Notes: generated by a model from the letters alone, not told the origin. A DNA stretch of 64,000 nucleotides from Microvirga lenta (GCF_020532555.1 NZ_JAJBBR010000002.1:248001-312000), one strand, 5' to 3'. Shown: positions 1-7,432, numbered from the stretch's first letter. Translations and numbers: made by a program.

Positions 1-51
1 GCACTCCCCTGTCATTCCCGTCCGGAAGCGGCGGAGAGGGTATCCTCCACT

Positions 52-191
52 GTCATTCCGGGGCCGCAAAGCGGAGCCCGGAACCCATAGCCGCCGACGG
101 TGCAGGATGAGCCAGGAGGCTGATAGCTCTTCTTCTGAGATCTTGACGTTTACGGATTCCGGGCTCGGCCTTCGGGCCGCCCCGGAATGAC
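52..191. repeat. Palindromic dispersed repeat, copy 1
   Basis: A 140-bp element with exact 12-bp terminal inverted repeats, GTCATTCCGGGG at 52-63 and its complement at 180-191. The left part contains a GC-rich block reading GCGGAGCCCGGAACC and the right part contains its partner GGATTCCGGGCTC, so the element could fold end to end. A near-identical copy lies on the other side of the GIY-YIG gene. A half-site (GTCATTCCCG) at 11-20 suggests a third, degraded copy. Repeats of this kind are widely dispersed in Rhizobiales chromosomes. Confidence 0.8.
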
Positions 192-264
192 GGCAGGCGG
201 ATGTTGACGCTCGAACATGTATGAAACATCGTATCGTCTTCCGAGTTCTTACCGAACAGTCCCG

Positions 265-552
265 ATGCCCTACTCCGTGTACCTGTTGGCCAGCCGCCGC
301 CATGGCACGCTCTATCTCGGGGTCACCAACAATCTGGCGCGCCGTGTGAACGAACATAAAGCCAAGAGAATTCCCGGTTTTACAGCCAGCTACGACGTCA
401 CGCGTCTCGTCTGGTACGAAACCTACGAACGCATCGACGAGGCCATCGCGCGGGAGAAGAGCCTGAAGAAATGGCGGCGCGACTGGAAGATTCGATTGAT
501 CGAGGAGATGAACCCGGATTGGTCGGATCTTTACGCGTCGCTGGATATATGA
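265..552 (+). CDS. GIY-YIG nuclease family protein (small, UPF0213-like)
   Basis: A single GIY-YIG domain protein of about 95 residues. The N-terminal YSVYLLASRRHGTLYLGVT stretch carries the two short strands of the family (VYLL and LYLGVT in place of the classical GIY and YIG), followed by the arginine helix NLARRVNEHK, which is where the catalytic Arg normally sits. Downstream come TRLVWYET and EAIAREKSLKKW, typical of stand-alone family members. A start at 217 would add 16 residues (MYETSYRLPS...) that are not part of the domain, so 265 is preferred; neither has a good ribosome binding site. The gene lies exactly between two long palindromic repeats in direct orientation, with 73 bp on the left and 8 bp on the right. 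Stand-alone proteins of this family have no firmly established role; nuclease activity is inferred from the fold. Confidence 0.85.
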   Translation: MPYSVYLLASRRHGTLYLGVTNNLARRVNEHKAKRIPGFTASYDVTRLVWYETYERIDEAIAREKSLKKWRRDWKIRLIEEMNPDWSDLYASLDI

Positions 553-560
553 GGCTCCCC

Positions 561-698
561 GTCATTCCGGGGCCGCGCAGCGGAGCCCGGAACCTATAGC
601 CGCCAACATGTCAGGAAGAAGCGGGGAGCGCTCCGCCTCATTCCGCATCGTCAGCGGATATGGGTTCCGGGCTCTCGCTACGCTCGCCCCGGAATGAC
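561..698. repeat. Palindromic dispersed repeat, copy 2
   Basis: A 138-bp element with the same 12-bp terminal inverted repeats as the first copy (561-572 and 687-698) and the same orientation. The first ~45 bp are nearly identical to copy 1, while the centre is unrelated in sequence. Conserved ends with a free centre resemble paired REP/REPIN-type elements more than a simple duplication. Confidence 0.8.
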
Positions 699-709
699 GA
701 GGGATGCGC

Positions 710-1024
710 TCAGTCGAACTCCGCCACGCCCCCCACCAACTCACGCGGTGGATTGCGCCAATCGAGCGGCCTCGGCTCGTCTCCTTGGCGGATGACGTGC
801 CACTGGCCGGTTGCGTCCTGCACCACGCCGTAGACGAGGAGGCTCCAGGTCTCCGGGCGCGGACGCCGGATGGCCCGCACAATGTCGCGCAGGCCCCGCA
901 CCACCAGCCACGTGACCCCGAGCACCATTCCCGGAACAGCGACGAGCCAAAGGGCCTGGATGGCGTCCGACGAGGTGTGGAACTTGTTGAGCAGGTCGGC
1001 CCAGACGGAATAGGGCTGGTCCAT
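710..1024 (-). CDS. Hypothetical one-TM membrane protein
   Basis: 104 residues, not recognised. The start at 1024 (MDQPYSVWADLLNKFH) is chosen because a GGGGGAG ribosome binding site lies just upstream, whereas the longer open frame runs into a structured leader. One hydrophobic segment (about residues 20-45, ALWLVAVPGMVLGVTWLVV) is followed by a basic stretch (RAIRRPRPE), suggesting an N-out/C-in membrane anchor. The C-terminal half (residues 55-104) contains VYGVVQDATGQWHVIRQGD and looks like a small globular domain. It is the first gene after the structured RNA at 1073-1221 and a terminator-like hairpin, so it may be controlled by attenuation. Function unknown. Confidence 0.6.
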   Translation of the reverse strand: MDQPYSVWADLLNKFHTSSDAIQALWLVAVPGMVLGVTWLVVRGLRDIVRAIRRPRPETWSLLVYGVVQDATGQWHVIRQGDEPRPLDWRNPPRELVGGVAEFD

Positions 1025-1053
1025 GGCAAAACTCCCCCTTGAAACCAAAACGA

Positions 1054-1072
1054 CCACCAGGAGCCCTGGTGG
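1054..1072 (-). terminator. Terminator-like hairpin in the leader of the one-TM protein
   Basis: A perfect 8-bp stem (CCACCAGG / CCTGGTGG) with a 3-nt loop, followed on the minus strand by a T-rich run (GTTTTGGTTT). It sits between the structured RNA and the start codon at 1024, the usual position of an attenuator or of the 3' terminator of a small RNA. Confidence 0.55.
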
Positions 1073-1221
1073 CCGGGGAGCTAGAAAGCCGCCGCAAGAC
1101 GGCCGCATTGGCCTTTAGGCTTTCGCCCTGGACATGCGCCAACACCTCCCCGACCGTAAGGTGAGGGAGGCATCGTTGCGGTCGATGCCGACCGCTTGCG
1201 GACAGGGTTTCTAGGCCCCGG
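1073..1221 (-). ncRNA. Candidate structured leader RNA or small RNA
   Basis: Long-range complementarity closes this 149-nt segment: ccgggg (1073-1078) with ccccgg (1216-1221), and ctagaaa (1081-1087) with tttctag (1208-1214), separated by a small internal loop. Inside, ccctg (1126-1130) pairs with caggg (1203-1207), and cctccc (1145-1150) with gggagg (1165-1170). Two 7-bp hairpins, 1169-1175/1183-1189 and 1178-1184/1189-1195, overlap and exclude each other, a switch-like arrangement. A terminator-like hairpin follows on the minus strand. I cannot match it to a riboswitch or sRNA family by eye. Strand is inferred from the downstream gene and the terminator. Confidence 0.5.
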
Positions 1222-1309
1222 AGCCAGGTGCGCCCGGCTCTGCAGCGAGGCTTAGCATGGGGCGCAGGCGGGGCAAAGCAGGATCGGACTTCATGGGGAT
1301 GGATGCCCG

Positions 1310-2200
1310 TCAGGGCATGGTGATGACGTCGGTCATGTGTGGGGATTTCGGCTCCGCGTTCAGGCGCCGGCGCTTGGCGAGGATGATCGTGCCGTTGAGT
1401 TCGCCGCCGAACAGGAAGATCGCCCCGAGCGTGTAGAGGAAGATGAGCGCCACCATGGCGGTGGCAAGGCCGCCATAGGTCGAGGCATAGGCGCCGGGGA
1501 AGAATTCCAGGTACCAGCCGAAGACGAGGCCGCCGAGAAGCCAGAGCAGGAGCGTCACACCCACACCCGGCAGCACCGCGCGGAAGCTGCGCCGGCCGGC
1601 GGGGACGAATTTGTGCGCGATCAGGAGGCCGGCCACGATGACGATGGTCGCGACGCCGAGCCTGAGGAAGTTGATCACCTCCGAGAAGACGGAGAGCGCG
1701 GGCACCCAGTAGAGGATGCCGCGCCAGACGAAGGGCCCCAGCACGACCAGCAGCGCGAGCGCCAGCATCACGAAGGCGCCGCCGATGACGAAGGCGATGG
1801 ATTCCAGCCGCGTGAGCCACCATGCCCTTGTTTCGCGGACGCCATAGGCGCGGTTGAGGCCGACCCGCAGGCTCTCCACGCCGCTGGATGCGAAGTAGAG
1901 GGCGAGGACGAGGCCGATGGTCAGCACGTCGCTGCGCCGCCCGGTGAGGATCTGATGGACCTCGTTGGCGATCGGCTCCGCGATTTCCCGGGGCCAGGCC
2001 TCGAGGATGATGTCGGCCGCCTCGTCGGCAAGAGACCCGGAGCCGAAGAGACCAGCCAGCGCCGTCATCAGAATGAGGAACGGGAACATGGAGGTGAGAA
2101 CCGACAGGGCGATATGGCTCGCGATCGCCCACGCATCGTGGAGCACGAAGCGGTTGGCAGTGATCGAGAAAATCTCGAAATAGAGGCGCAGACGGTTCAA
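1310..2200 (-). CDS. YihY/virulence factor BrkB family membrane protein
   Basis: 296 residues with about six hydrophobic segments in the arrangement typical of the YihY/BrkB family (Pfam Virul_fac_BrkB), which was once misassigned as RNase BN. Family landmarks include the N-terminal amphipathic part (DAWAIASHIALSVLTSMFPF), the central GVESLRVGLNRAYGVRETR motif between TM2 and TM3, and the final segment ending FGGELNGTIILAKRRR. The length fits the family (270-300 aa). It acts in the inner membrane; the molecular function of the family is not established. The upstream 237 bp are shared with the divergent EamA transporter gene. Confidence 0.85.
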   Translation of the reverse strand: MNRLRLYFEIFSITANRFVLHDAWAIASHIALSVLTSMFPFLILMTALAGLFGSGSLADEAADIILEAWPREIAEPIANEVHQILTGRRSDVLTIGLVLALYFASSGVESLRVGLNRAYGVRETRAWWLTRLESIAFVIGGAFVMLALALLVVLGPFVWRGILYWVPALSVFSEVINFLRLGVATIVIVAGLLIAHKFVPAGRRSFRAVLPGVGVTLLLWLLGGLVFGWYLEFFPGAYASTYGGLATAMVALIFLYTLGAIFLFGGELNGTIILAKRRRLNAEPKSPHMTDVITMP

Positions 2201-2437
2201 CGGACATGTCTCCGGGCGACAGGAGTTGGAGCGATCCCGACGAGAGAAACGCCCCTGCCGCCCCTACAGGTTCTAAGACGCGCCCGGCGAAGCTCAAACC
2301 CTGGAGCGCCGTTTTCCCGCCCGCGGGACCGCCTCCGGGCGCATATCCCCTGCAGGGAACCCGCCGGACCGGCGCAGGATCCGATTGAACTTGCGCGACC
2401 CGTCCGCTACTCGCCTCAGGGACCGGGAAACTCATTC

Positions 2438-3307
2438 ATGTCCTCCGCGAACCTTCTCATCCGCCTGGCGCCGCCCCTTTTCGTCGTGATCTGGGCGACC
2501 GGGTTCATCGTCGCCCGGGTCGTAGCGCCCCACGCGGAGCCGCTGACCTTCCTTCTGGTGCGCTACCTGCTCGCCATCCTGGTCCTCGGCCTCATCGTGG
2601 CGGCCGCCCGGGCGTCCCTTCCGCGGACCTTCCGCGACTGGCGCAACAGCCTCATCGCCGGCACCCTGCTGCACGGCTTCTATCTCGGCGGAGTGTTCTG
2701 GGCCGTGAAGAACGGCCTTCCGGCAGGCATCTCGGCCCTCGTGGCGGGCCTGCAGCCTTTGGTCACCGGCATCCTGGCCGGGCCGCTCCTCGGCGAGACG
2801 GTGTCCCTGCGCCGCTGGACCGGGATCGGCATCGGCTTCGTCGGCGCCTCCCTCGTGGTGCTGCCCAAGCTGGGAGACGGCGGGGTGCCGCCCCTGGCGC
2901 TCCTGGTCTGCCTGGGAGGGATGCTGTCGATCACCCTGGGGACGATCTGGCAGAAGCGCACGGGCGGCACGATGGATCTGCGCGTCAATGCGGTCATCCA
3001 GTACATGGGCGCGGCCGCCGTCACGGCGCCGCTGGTGCTGCTGACGGAAGAAGGGCGGATGGATCCGACCCTGCCGCTCCTGGGCGCGCTCGCCTGGGCC
3101 GTGTTCGGCCTGTCCATCGGGGCGATCGGGCTGCTGCTCTACCTGATCCGCCAGGGGGCGGTGGTGGGCGTGGCGACGCTGCTCTACCTCGTGCCGCCGG
3201 TGGCGGCGCTCATGGCCTTCGTGCTGTTCGGCGAGACCCTGAACCTGATCCAGATGGTCGGGATGGCCCTGGCCGCGCTCGGCGTGGCGGTGGCGAGCCG
3301 GAGCTGA
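2438..3307 (+). CDS. EamA/DMT family transporter
   Basis: 289 residues, ten predicted hydrophobic helices in two homologous EamA halves, as in the drug/metabolite transporter superfamily. The first helix contains the family signature PPLFVVIWATGFIVAR; the second repeat ends in LVPPVAALMAFVLFGETL, a typical EamA motif. The open frame extends far upstream, but hydrophobic, family-like sequence only begins at the ATG at 2438 (MSSANLLIRLAPP). Substrate is not predictable; RhtA- and YdcZ-like relatives export amino acids or metabolites. It is divergent from yihY and convergent with the small protein gene at 3368. Confidence 0.85.
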   Translation: MSSANLLIRLAPPLFVVIWATGFIVARVVAPHAEPLTFLLVRYLLAILVLGLIVAAARASLPRTFRDWRNSLIAGTLLHGFYLGGVFWAVKNGLPAGISALVAGLQPLVTGILAGPLLGETVSLRRWTGIGIGFVGASLVVLPKLGDGGVPPLALLVCLGGMLSITLGTIWQKRTGGTMDLRVNAVIQYMGAAAVTAPLVLLTEEGRMDPTLPLLGALAWAVFGLSIGAIGLLLYLIRQGAVVGVATLLYLVPPVAALMAFVLFGETLNLIQMVGMALAALGVAVASRS

Positions 3308-3324
3308 CGGCCGAACGAACGAAA

Positions 3325-3347
3325 GCCCCGGGCCTGAGGCTCCGGGG
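3325..3347. terminator. Intergenic hairpin between convergent genes
   Basis: GCCCCGG and CCGGGGC form a 7-bp GC stem, with GCC/GGC able to extend it inward. On the minus strand it is followed by CTTTCG. It lies between the convergent EamA and 54-aa protein genes and could serve both directions. Confidence 0.5.
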
Positions 3348-3367
3348 CCCGGCCGAATGTCTCGATC

Positions 3368-3532
3368 TTACTTGGTGATCTTTACGGAAACCGGATCGCT
3401 GGCGGGGAAGGTCTCCTCCACGCCCTCGTCGAGCTTCTCGTCGAGGTGCTTCTTGGAGTTTTCCGGCAGCTTGTCGTCCTTCTTGCCGGTCTCGTTCTGC
3501 TGCGATTCCCGATCGCGCTGCTTGTCGTTCAT
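3368..3532 (-). CDS. Small acidic hypothetical protein
   Basis: 54 residues, highly charged: MNDKQRDRESQQNETGKK at the N-terminus and the C-terminal motif LDEGVEETFPASDPVSV. Short hydrophilic proteins ending in a D/E-rich ...ETFPASDP... motif are common in Alphaproteobacteria, often beside stress genes, but have no known function. An AGGAG ribosome binding site stands 7 nt before the ATG. The protein is predicted to be largely disordered. Followed by the 3325-3347 hairpin. Confidence 0.75.
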   Translation of the reverse strand: MNDKQRDRESQQNETGKKDDKLPENSKKHLDEKLDEGVEETFPASDPVSVKITK

Positions 3533-3613
3533 GCCGTTTCTCCTTGCAGGGCGGCGATGGCCCTCTCTCGGAAAGACAACGCGTCAGTTCCCACTCCGAT
3601 CCCGAAAAGCGAA

Positions 3614-3636
3614 GGGCGGCGCCCAGGCGCCGCCCC
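3614..3636 (-). terminator. Rho-independent terminator of the TRAP binding protein gene
   Basis: GGGCGGCGCC / GGCGCCGCCC hairpin just after the stop at 3645, followed on the minus strand by TTCGCTTTT. Confidence 0.75.
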
Positions 3637-3644
3637 TTTTCCGA

Positions 3645-4733
3645 TCAGCGCTGGATCGGCTGCGAATTGACGAAGTAGTCGAAGGGCAGCTCCGCGATGC
3701 GGAACCAGGTCAGCTCCTTCTCGCGGAAGGCGCTCCAGGAATCGTAGACCTTCTTGAACTTCGGGTTGGAGGCCGCGATCTCGTTGTAGAGCTTGAAGGC
3801 TTCCTTGTAGCTCTGCTCCATCACGTCCTTCGGGAAGGGCCGCAGCTGCACGCCCTGTCCGACGAGACGGCGGATCGCCTCCGCGTTCTGCGCGTCGTAC
3901 TTCGCCACGCACATGGCGTTGGCCTCCGCGCAGGCGGCTTCCAGAATGGCCTTGTAGTGCTCCGGAAGGGAGTTCCACTTGTCCATGTTCACGTAGAGCG
4001 AGGGCTGGGCGCCGCCTTCCCAGAAGCCAGGATAGTAGTAGTACTGCGCAACCTTCACGAAGCCGAGCTTCTCGTCGTCGTGCGGGCCGGAGAACTCGAC
4101 CGCATCGAGGGTGCCGCGCTCCAGCGCCGGGTAGATGTCGCCTGCGGCCAGCACCTGCGGCACCACGCCGAGCTTCGCCATGATCTGGCCGCCCATGCCG
4201 GCGATGCGCATCTTGAGGCCCTTGAGATCCTCGGCCGTCTTGATCTCCTTCCGGAACCAGCCGCCCATCTGGGCGCCGGTCTGACCGGCCGGAATCGGGA
4301 ATACGTTGTAATCCTTCATGAACTCGCGAACGAGGTCGAGGCCGCCGCCGTAGTACATCCAGGCATTGTGCTGGCGCACGTTCATGCCCCACGGCACGGA
4401 GGTGTCGAACATGAAGGTCGGGTCCTTGCCGATGAAGAAGCTCGACAGGGTGTAGGAGCACTCGACGGTGCCGTTCTGCGTGGCGTCGAGGGTCTGGAGC
4501 GCGCCGACGATCTCGCCCGCAGCAAAAGGCTGGATCTGGAACTTGTTGTCGGTGGCGGCCGCCACGCGCTTGGCGATCATCTCGCCGGCGCCGAAGAGGG
4601 TGTCGAGGCTCTTCGGATAGGCCGAGGCCATGCGCCAGCGGATCTCCGGCTGCGCCTGGGCGATCGCGGGCGAAGCCACGACTCCGGCGGCTGCGGCCAG
4701 TCCTGCACCCTTGAGAACTTTTCTTCTATCCAT
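3645..4733 (-). CDS. TRAP transporter substrate-binding protein (DctP/TakP-like)
   Basis: 362 residues. The N-terminus has a Tat-type signal (MDRRKVLKGAGLAAAAGVV, cleavage after AIAQA). The mature part is a DctP-family periplasmic binding protein: IRWRMASAYPKSLDTL at the start, LKGLKMRIAGMGGQ with the conserved arginine that binds the substrate carboxylate, GTLDAVEFSGPHDD, and a long C-terminal helix. The sequence style matches the TakP/mannitol-chloroaromatic branch that binds 2-oxo acids. No dctQ or dctM membrane genes adjoin it, so it must work with a TRAP permease encoded elsewhere or in another role. It is monocistronic with its own terminator at 3614-3636. Confidence 0.9.
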   Translation of the reverse strand: MDRRKVLKGAGLAAAAGVVASPAIAQAQPEIRWRMASAYPKSLDTLFGAGEMIAKRVAAATDNKFQIQPFAAGEIVGALQTLDATQNGTVECSYTLSSFFIGKDPTFMFDTSVPWGMNVRQHNAWMYYGGGLDLVREFMKDYNVFPIPAGQTGAQMGGWFRKEIKTAEDLKGLKMRIAGMGGQIMAKLGVVPQVLAAGDIYPALERGTLDAVEFSGPHDDEKLGFVKVAQYYYYPGFWEGGAQPSLYVNMDKWNSLPEHYKAILEAACAEANAMCVAKYDAQNAEAIRRLVGQGVQLRPFPKDVMEQSYKEAFKLYNEIAASNPKFKKVYDSWSAFREKELTWFRIAELPFDYFVNSQPIQR

Positions 4734-4870
4734 GGACGTTTCCTCACACCTTTTGTTGCGCCCGCTTCGGCGCGGCCGAACGATCCATAAAGGGAGAGGC
4801 GGTCCGGTGTCACCCGATCTTCAGCCGATATGTCTTCGACGATGGCCTCATATGCGTCAGGCGCATGAAA

Positions 4871-4898
4871 AAGGGGCGGGAGGCTTTCGCCTCCCGCC
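4871..4898 (-). terminator. Rho-independent terminator of the 205-aa disordered protein gene
   Basis: A perfect 12-bp stem (GGGGCGGGAGGC / GCCTCCCGCCCC) with a 4-nt loop, followed on the minus strand by TTTTT; it lies 27 bp after the stop at 4925. Confidence 0.9.
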
Positions 4899-4924
4899 CC
4901 GATTGGATGTGAGCGGGACGGGGA

Positions 4925-5542
4925 TCAGCGCTCTTCGCTGCCGCCCTTCGACAGGGGGCGCTGGCCTTGCGGCCCGCCGGCCCGGCCGGAGCGCTTCGGC
5001 GGCTTTTCGTCGCCTGTCGAGGACAGGGACTTGCTGCCCGACTGGCTCGCGGTCGGGTGGCCGCGCACGAGAGTGCCCTTGGGCACGTCCACCGCGTTGC
5101 CCGGGGCGGGCACGCGCTTGCGGTCCATCGCGTTGCCGCTCATGCCGTTGGGACCGGTGGGAGCATCCGTCCGCGCCGAACGCTGGGCCGGGCTCTTGAT
5201 GGCGGTGGTGTTAACGCCCTCGGCGATTTCCGCGTTCGACATCGTCATGCGGGCATCGTCGGCGCCTTCTTCCGGCGGCACCTCCTTGAACCCATGGATG
5301 CCGGCGGCCGATCCGCTCGTCACCCGGCCGTCATCGATATGATCGATGTCCAGATCGGGATCGAGCTTCTTCGAGGCGCCCATGATGCCGCTGGCTTTCG
5401 CCGCGGCGCGCTTGGTGTTGCCGATGTCGTTGCGGGCGGTCGGGCCGGCGACGAAATCGTCGCCCGTCTCGTTCCGGACCAGATCGTCCATGACCTCATC
5501 CACATCCGGTTCAGGGGGACGGCCCCGCTTGTCCTGCGCCAT
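4925..5542 (-). CDS. Hypothetical disordered protein, probable general-stress gene
   Basis: 205 residues, hydrophilic, rich in Gly, Ser, Asp and Lys, without signal peptide or membrane segment, and mostly low complexity. It begins MAQDKRGRPPEPDVDEVMDDL; recognisable short blocks are AAAKASGIMGASKKLDPDLD and EGVNTTAIKSPAQR. The start at 5542 has a GAGAGGAA ribosome binding site; an upstream in-frame ATG at 5584 has none. The promoter region contains GGAAC-N17-CGTT (5597-5622), matching the alphaproteobacterial sigma-EcfG consensus, so expression under general stress is likely. No family recognised. Confidence 0.7.
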   Translation of the reverse strand: MAQDKRGRPPEPDVDEVMDDLVRNETGDDFVAGPTARNDIGNTKRAAAKASGIMGASKKLDPDLDIDHIDDGRVTSGSAAGIHGFKEVPPEEGADDARMTMSNAEIAEGVNTTAIKSPAQRSARTDAPTGPNGMSGNAMDRKRVPAPGNAVDVPKGTLVRGHPTASQSGSKSLSSTGDEKPPKRSGRAGGPQGQRPLSKGGSEER

Positions 5543-5596
5543 GGGGATTCCTCTCTTCGTGTTGGGCGGGCCGGATGCCCGCATCTCGTGAAGGCC

Positions 5597-5622
5597 AACG
5601 TCCTTTCCGGAGAGGGGGTTCC
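5597..5622 (-). promoter_or_regulatory. Sigma-EcfG-type promoter
   Basis: On the minus strand, GGAAC at 5622-5618 and CGTT at 5600-5597 with a 17-nt spacer, the consensus for the general stress sigma factor EcfG (PhyR-NepR-EcfG cascade) in Alphaproteobacteria. It precedes the gene starting at 5542 by about 55 nt. Confidence 0.65.
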
Positions 5623-5660
5623 GGCGCCGCAGCGATCAACCGCAGCACCGGAAAAAGGTC

Positions 5661-6389
5661 TTACCGGCCAAGCTCGCCCTGGATGTTCTGCAGCAGCGCC
5701 AAATGCTCCTGGATCTGGTTGCGCGCGAGCTTCGCCACGTTGGCGAGTTCCCGGTTGCCCGGGTTGTTCTGCAGGTATTGCTCCTGGATCGAGAGCAGCT
5801 TCTGGTGACCGTCGATCTGCATCGCGACGAATGCGCGGTCGAAGGCGGGACCGGGCTGGGCCTGCGACATCCGCTGCATCGCAGCCTCGCTCTCCGGCGG
5901 CAGAACCGGCGCCGTGGAGGCGGCGGCCCGGGCGCCCTGCGTGGTGGAGGCCGTGGCGGCCGGATCGGCGAAGGAATGCATGATTTCGGTGAGCATCGTC
6001 TGCTCGGCCGCCTCGAATTCGGCAAACCGCTTCACGCGCGGGTGCTGGGCCTTGCTGAGGGCGAAATTGGCCTCCTGCAGCGAGACGGTGCTGGCGGCGA
6101 GAACCTGGCGCACATACTCGCGGTCGGCCTGCGATTGCTGCTGTCCCATGCTGGCCGGCGCGCTCGCGTCGCCCTGGCGCGTGGGCGTGCGGGTATCCTG
6201 CGGCGCACCGCCCTGCTGCGTGCGCTGCTCGCGCTGGCGCGCATTCTGTCCCAGCTCCGGGTTGAGCTGCTGCTCGGCCGGCACCGGATTCACGGAATAG
6301 GGGATCGCCTGGTTCTGCTGAACCTGCTGGGCGAGAGCCGGAAGGCTGAAGGCGGCGGCGAGGCCGACGATGGCGAGACGGCGCGACAT
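5661..6389 (-). CDS. DUF4142 domain-containing periplasmic protein
   Basis: 242 residues. A Sec signal peptide (MSRRLAIVGLAAAFSLPALA) is followed by a Gln-rich linker (residues 20-85) and a helical DUF4142 domain: REYVRQVLAASTVSLQEANF, then KHPRVKRFAEFEAAEQ-like spacing and a C-terminal GHQKLLSIQEQYLQ helix. DUF4142 proteins form ferritin-like helical bundles in the envelope; their function is unknown. The start at 6389 was chosen for the signal peptide. A weak sigma-EcfG-like site (TGAAC-N17-CGTT, 6423-6448) precedes it, and the next gene downstream has a better one. Confidence 0.85.
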   Translation of the reverse strand: MSRRLAIVGLAAAFSLPALAQQVQQNQAIPYSVNPVPAEQQLNPELGQNARQREQRTQQGGAPQDTRTPTRQGDASAPASMGQQQSQADREYVRQVLAASTVSLQEANFALSKAQHPRVKRFAEFEAAEQTMLTEIMHSFADPAATASTTQGARAAASTAPVLPPESEAAMQRMSQAQPGPAFDRAFVAMQIDGHQKLLSIQEQYLQNNPGNRELANVAKLARNQIQEHLALLQNIQGELGR

Positions 6390-6422
6390 CACGTTTCTCC
6401 TGCGAAGGTAAGGTGAAAGCCG

Positions 6423-6448
6423 AACGTTCGCAGGCGAGGTTTGGTTCA
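6423..6448 (-). promoter_or_regulatory. Possible sigma-EcfG-like promoter (one mismatch)
   Basis: TGAAC-N17-CGTT on the minus strand, one base off the GGAAC-N16/17-CGTT consensus, 34 nt before the DUF4142 start codon. Confidence 0.35.
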
Positions 6449-6475
6449 GCGTGCGCCGGGCCTCGTCGGGCGGCC

Positions 6476-7432
6476 TCAGCGCCGCTGCCCCAGGACCAGC
6501 AGCGCCCGCTTCAGGCCGTCGCCGTCGGCACGGACGATGAAGCCCGCATCCGTGAAGCGGGGGTCGAGAAGACGGTCGCGGTATTCGGGCTGGTCGAGCC
6601 ATTGATCGACGAAGGAGCGGATGTCGGCGGCGTTCGGCGCCGTGCCGCACCCGCCGCAGGACCCGACGATGACGCCGAGGCTGCTCCAGTCCGTGCGGGC
6701 GTCGTCCGGCAGGGCCTGCATCAGGTTGTCGAGGCGGCTGGACTCGAAGGAGGCCAGGTCCTGCTCCGGCAGAAGGTTGGCAGCCGCCTGGGCGAGGGCG
6801 GAGTCGGTCTCGAGGGCGGGCACGCCTTGCGCCTCCCGCGCCTTGTTGATCTCCTGCACGGCCAGGGCATTCTGCCGGTCGGGCGCGAGGGCGCTCATGT
6901 CTTCCTGCGGCTGCTGATCCCGCGACGTTCCCGCCCCGGCGAAGGTCTGGACCGCATAGAGGGTGCGGTCGTCGCCGACCACGATGCCGAAGCCGAACAT
7001 GTCGAGGCCGCGCCGGAGGATGTTCTCGCGATGCTCCGGGCTGTTCATCCAACCCTGGTGCAGTTCCTCCACCCGGCTGACCGTGGGCGGGGAATCGCAG
7101 CCCTGGCAGCGGGCGATGTTTTCCGCCGCGACCTTCCAGCGGCTGCCGCCCGCCGCCGTGTAGCGGTCGCGGACCGTGTCGCCTTCGGGCGAGACGTGGG
7201 AGTAGTAGTCCCGCGCGAGCATGTCCTCGGCGTGCTTCTGCGCCGCCTCGTTGAGGGAGGCGCCCAGGGTGAGGGTTTCGAGGCCCTGGTCGCGCCGCTC
7301 CTGGTTGACGAGCTCCAGCGCCCTCTGGCGCAGCCGCTCGAGGTCTCCCGTCTCTGCGCCGATCGCCGCGCCGGACATGCCGAACGCGGACAGCAGAAGA
7401 CAGAGGGCGAACGGCATCAACGGGCGAAGCAT
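6476..7432 (-). CDS. CAP domain-containing secreted protein
   Basis: 318 residues starting at 7432, where AAGGAAAGG provides a ribosome binding site and MLRPLMPFALCLLLSAFG forms a signal peptide. The N-terminal half is a CAP (SCP/PR1-like) domain: ALELVNQERRDQGLETL, LNEAAQKHAEDMLARDYYSH with the conserved His, and HQGWMNSPEHRENIL. The second half (about 190-318) repeats parts of the pattern (AVQEINKAREAQGVPAL, VDQWLDQPEYRDRLLDPRF) and looks like a diverged second CAP unit lacking the histidines. Two CxxC-type pairs (CQGC and CGGC) occur, one per half. CAP proteins bind lipids or peptides outside the cell; the role here is unknown. Confidence 0.8.
   Translation of the reverse strand: MLRPLMPFALCLLLSAFGMSGAAIGAETGDLERLRQRALELVNQERRDQGLETLTLGASLNEAAQKHAEDMLARDYYSHVSPEGDTVRDRYTAAGGSRWKVAAENIARCQGCDSPPTVSRVEELHQGWMNSPEHRENILRRGLDMFGFGIVVGDDRTLYAVQTFAGAGTSRDQQPQEDMSALAPDRQNALAVQEINKAREAQGVPALETDSALAQAAANLLPEQDLASFESSRLDNLMQALPDDARTDWSSLGVIVGSCGGCGTAPNAADIRSFVDQWLDQPEYRDRLLDPRFTDAGFIVRADGDGLKRALLVLGQRR

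Noticed and set aside
1337-2437. Long + strand open frame continuous with the EamA transporter gene
   Set aside because: It is antisense to yihY and has charged, low-complexity composition; the recognisable transporter starts only at 2438.
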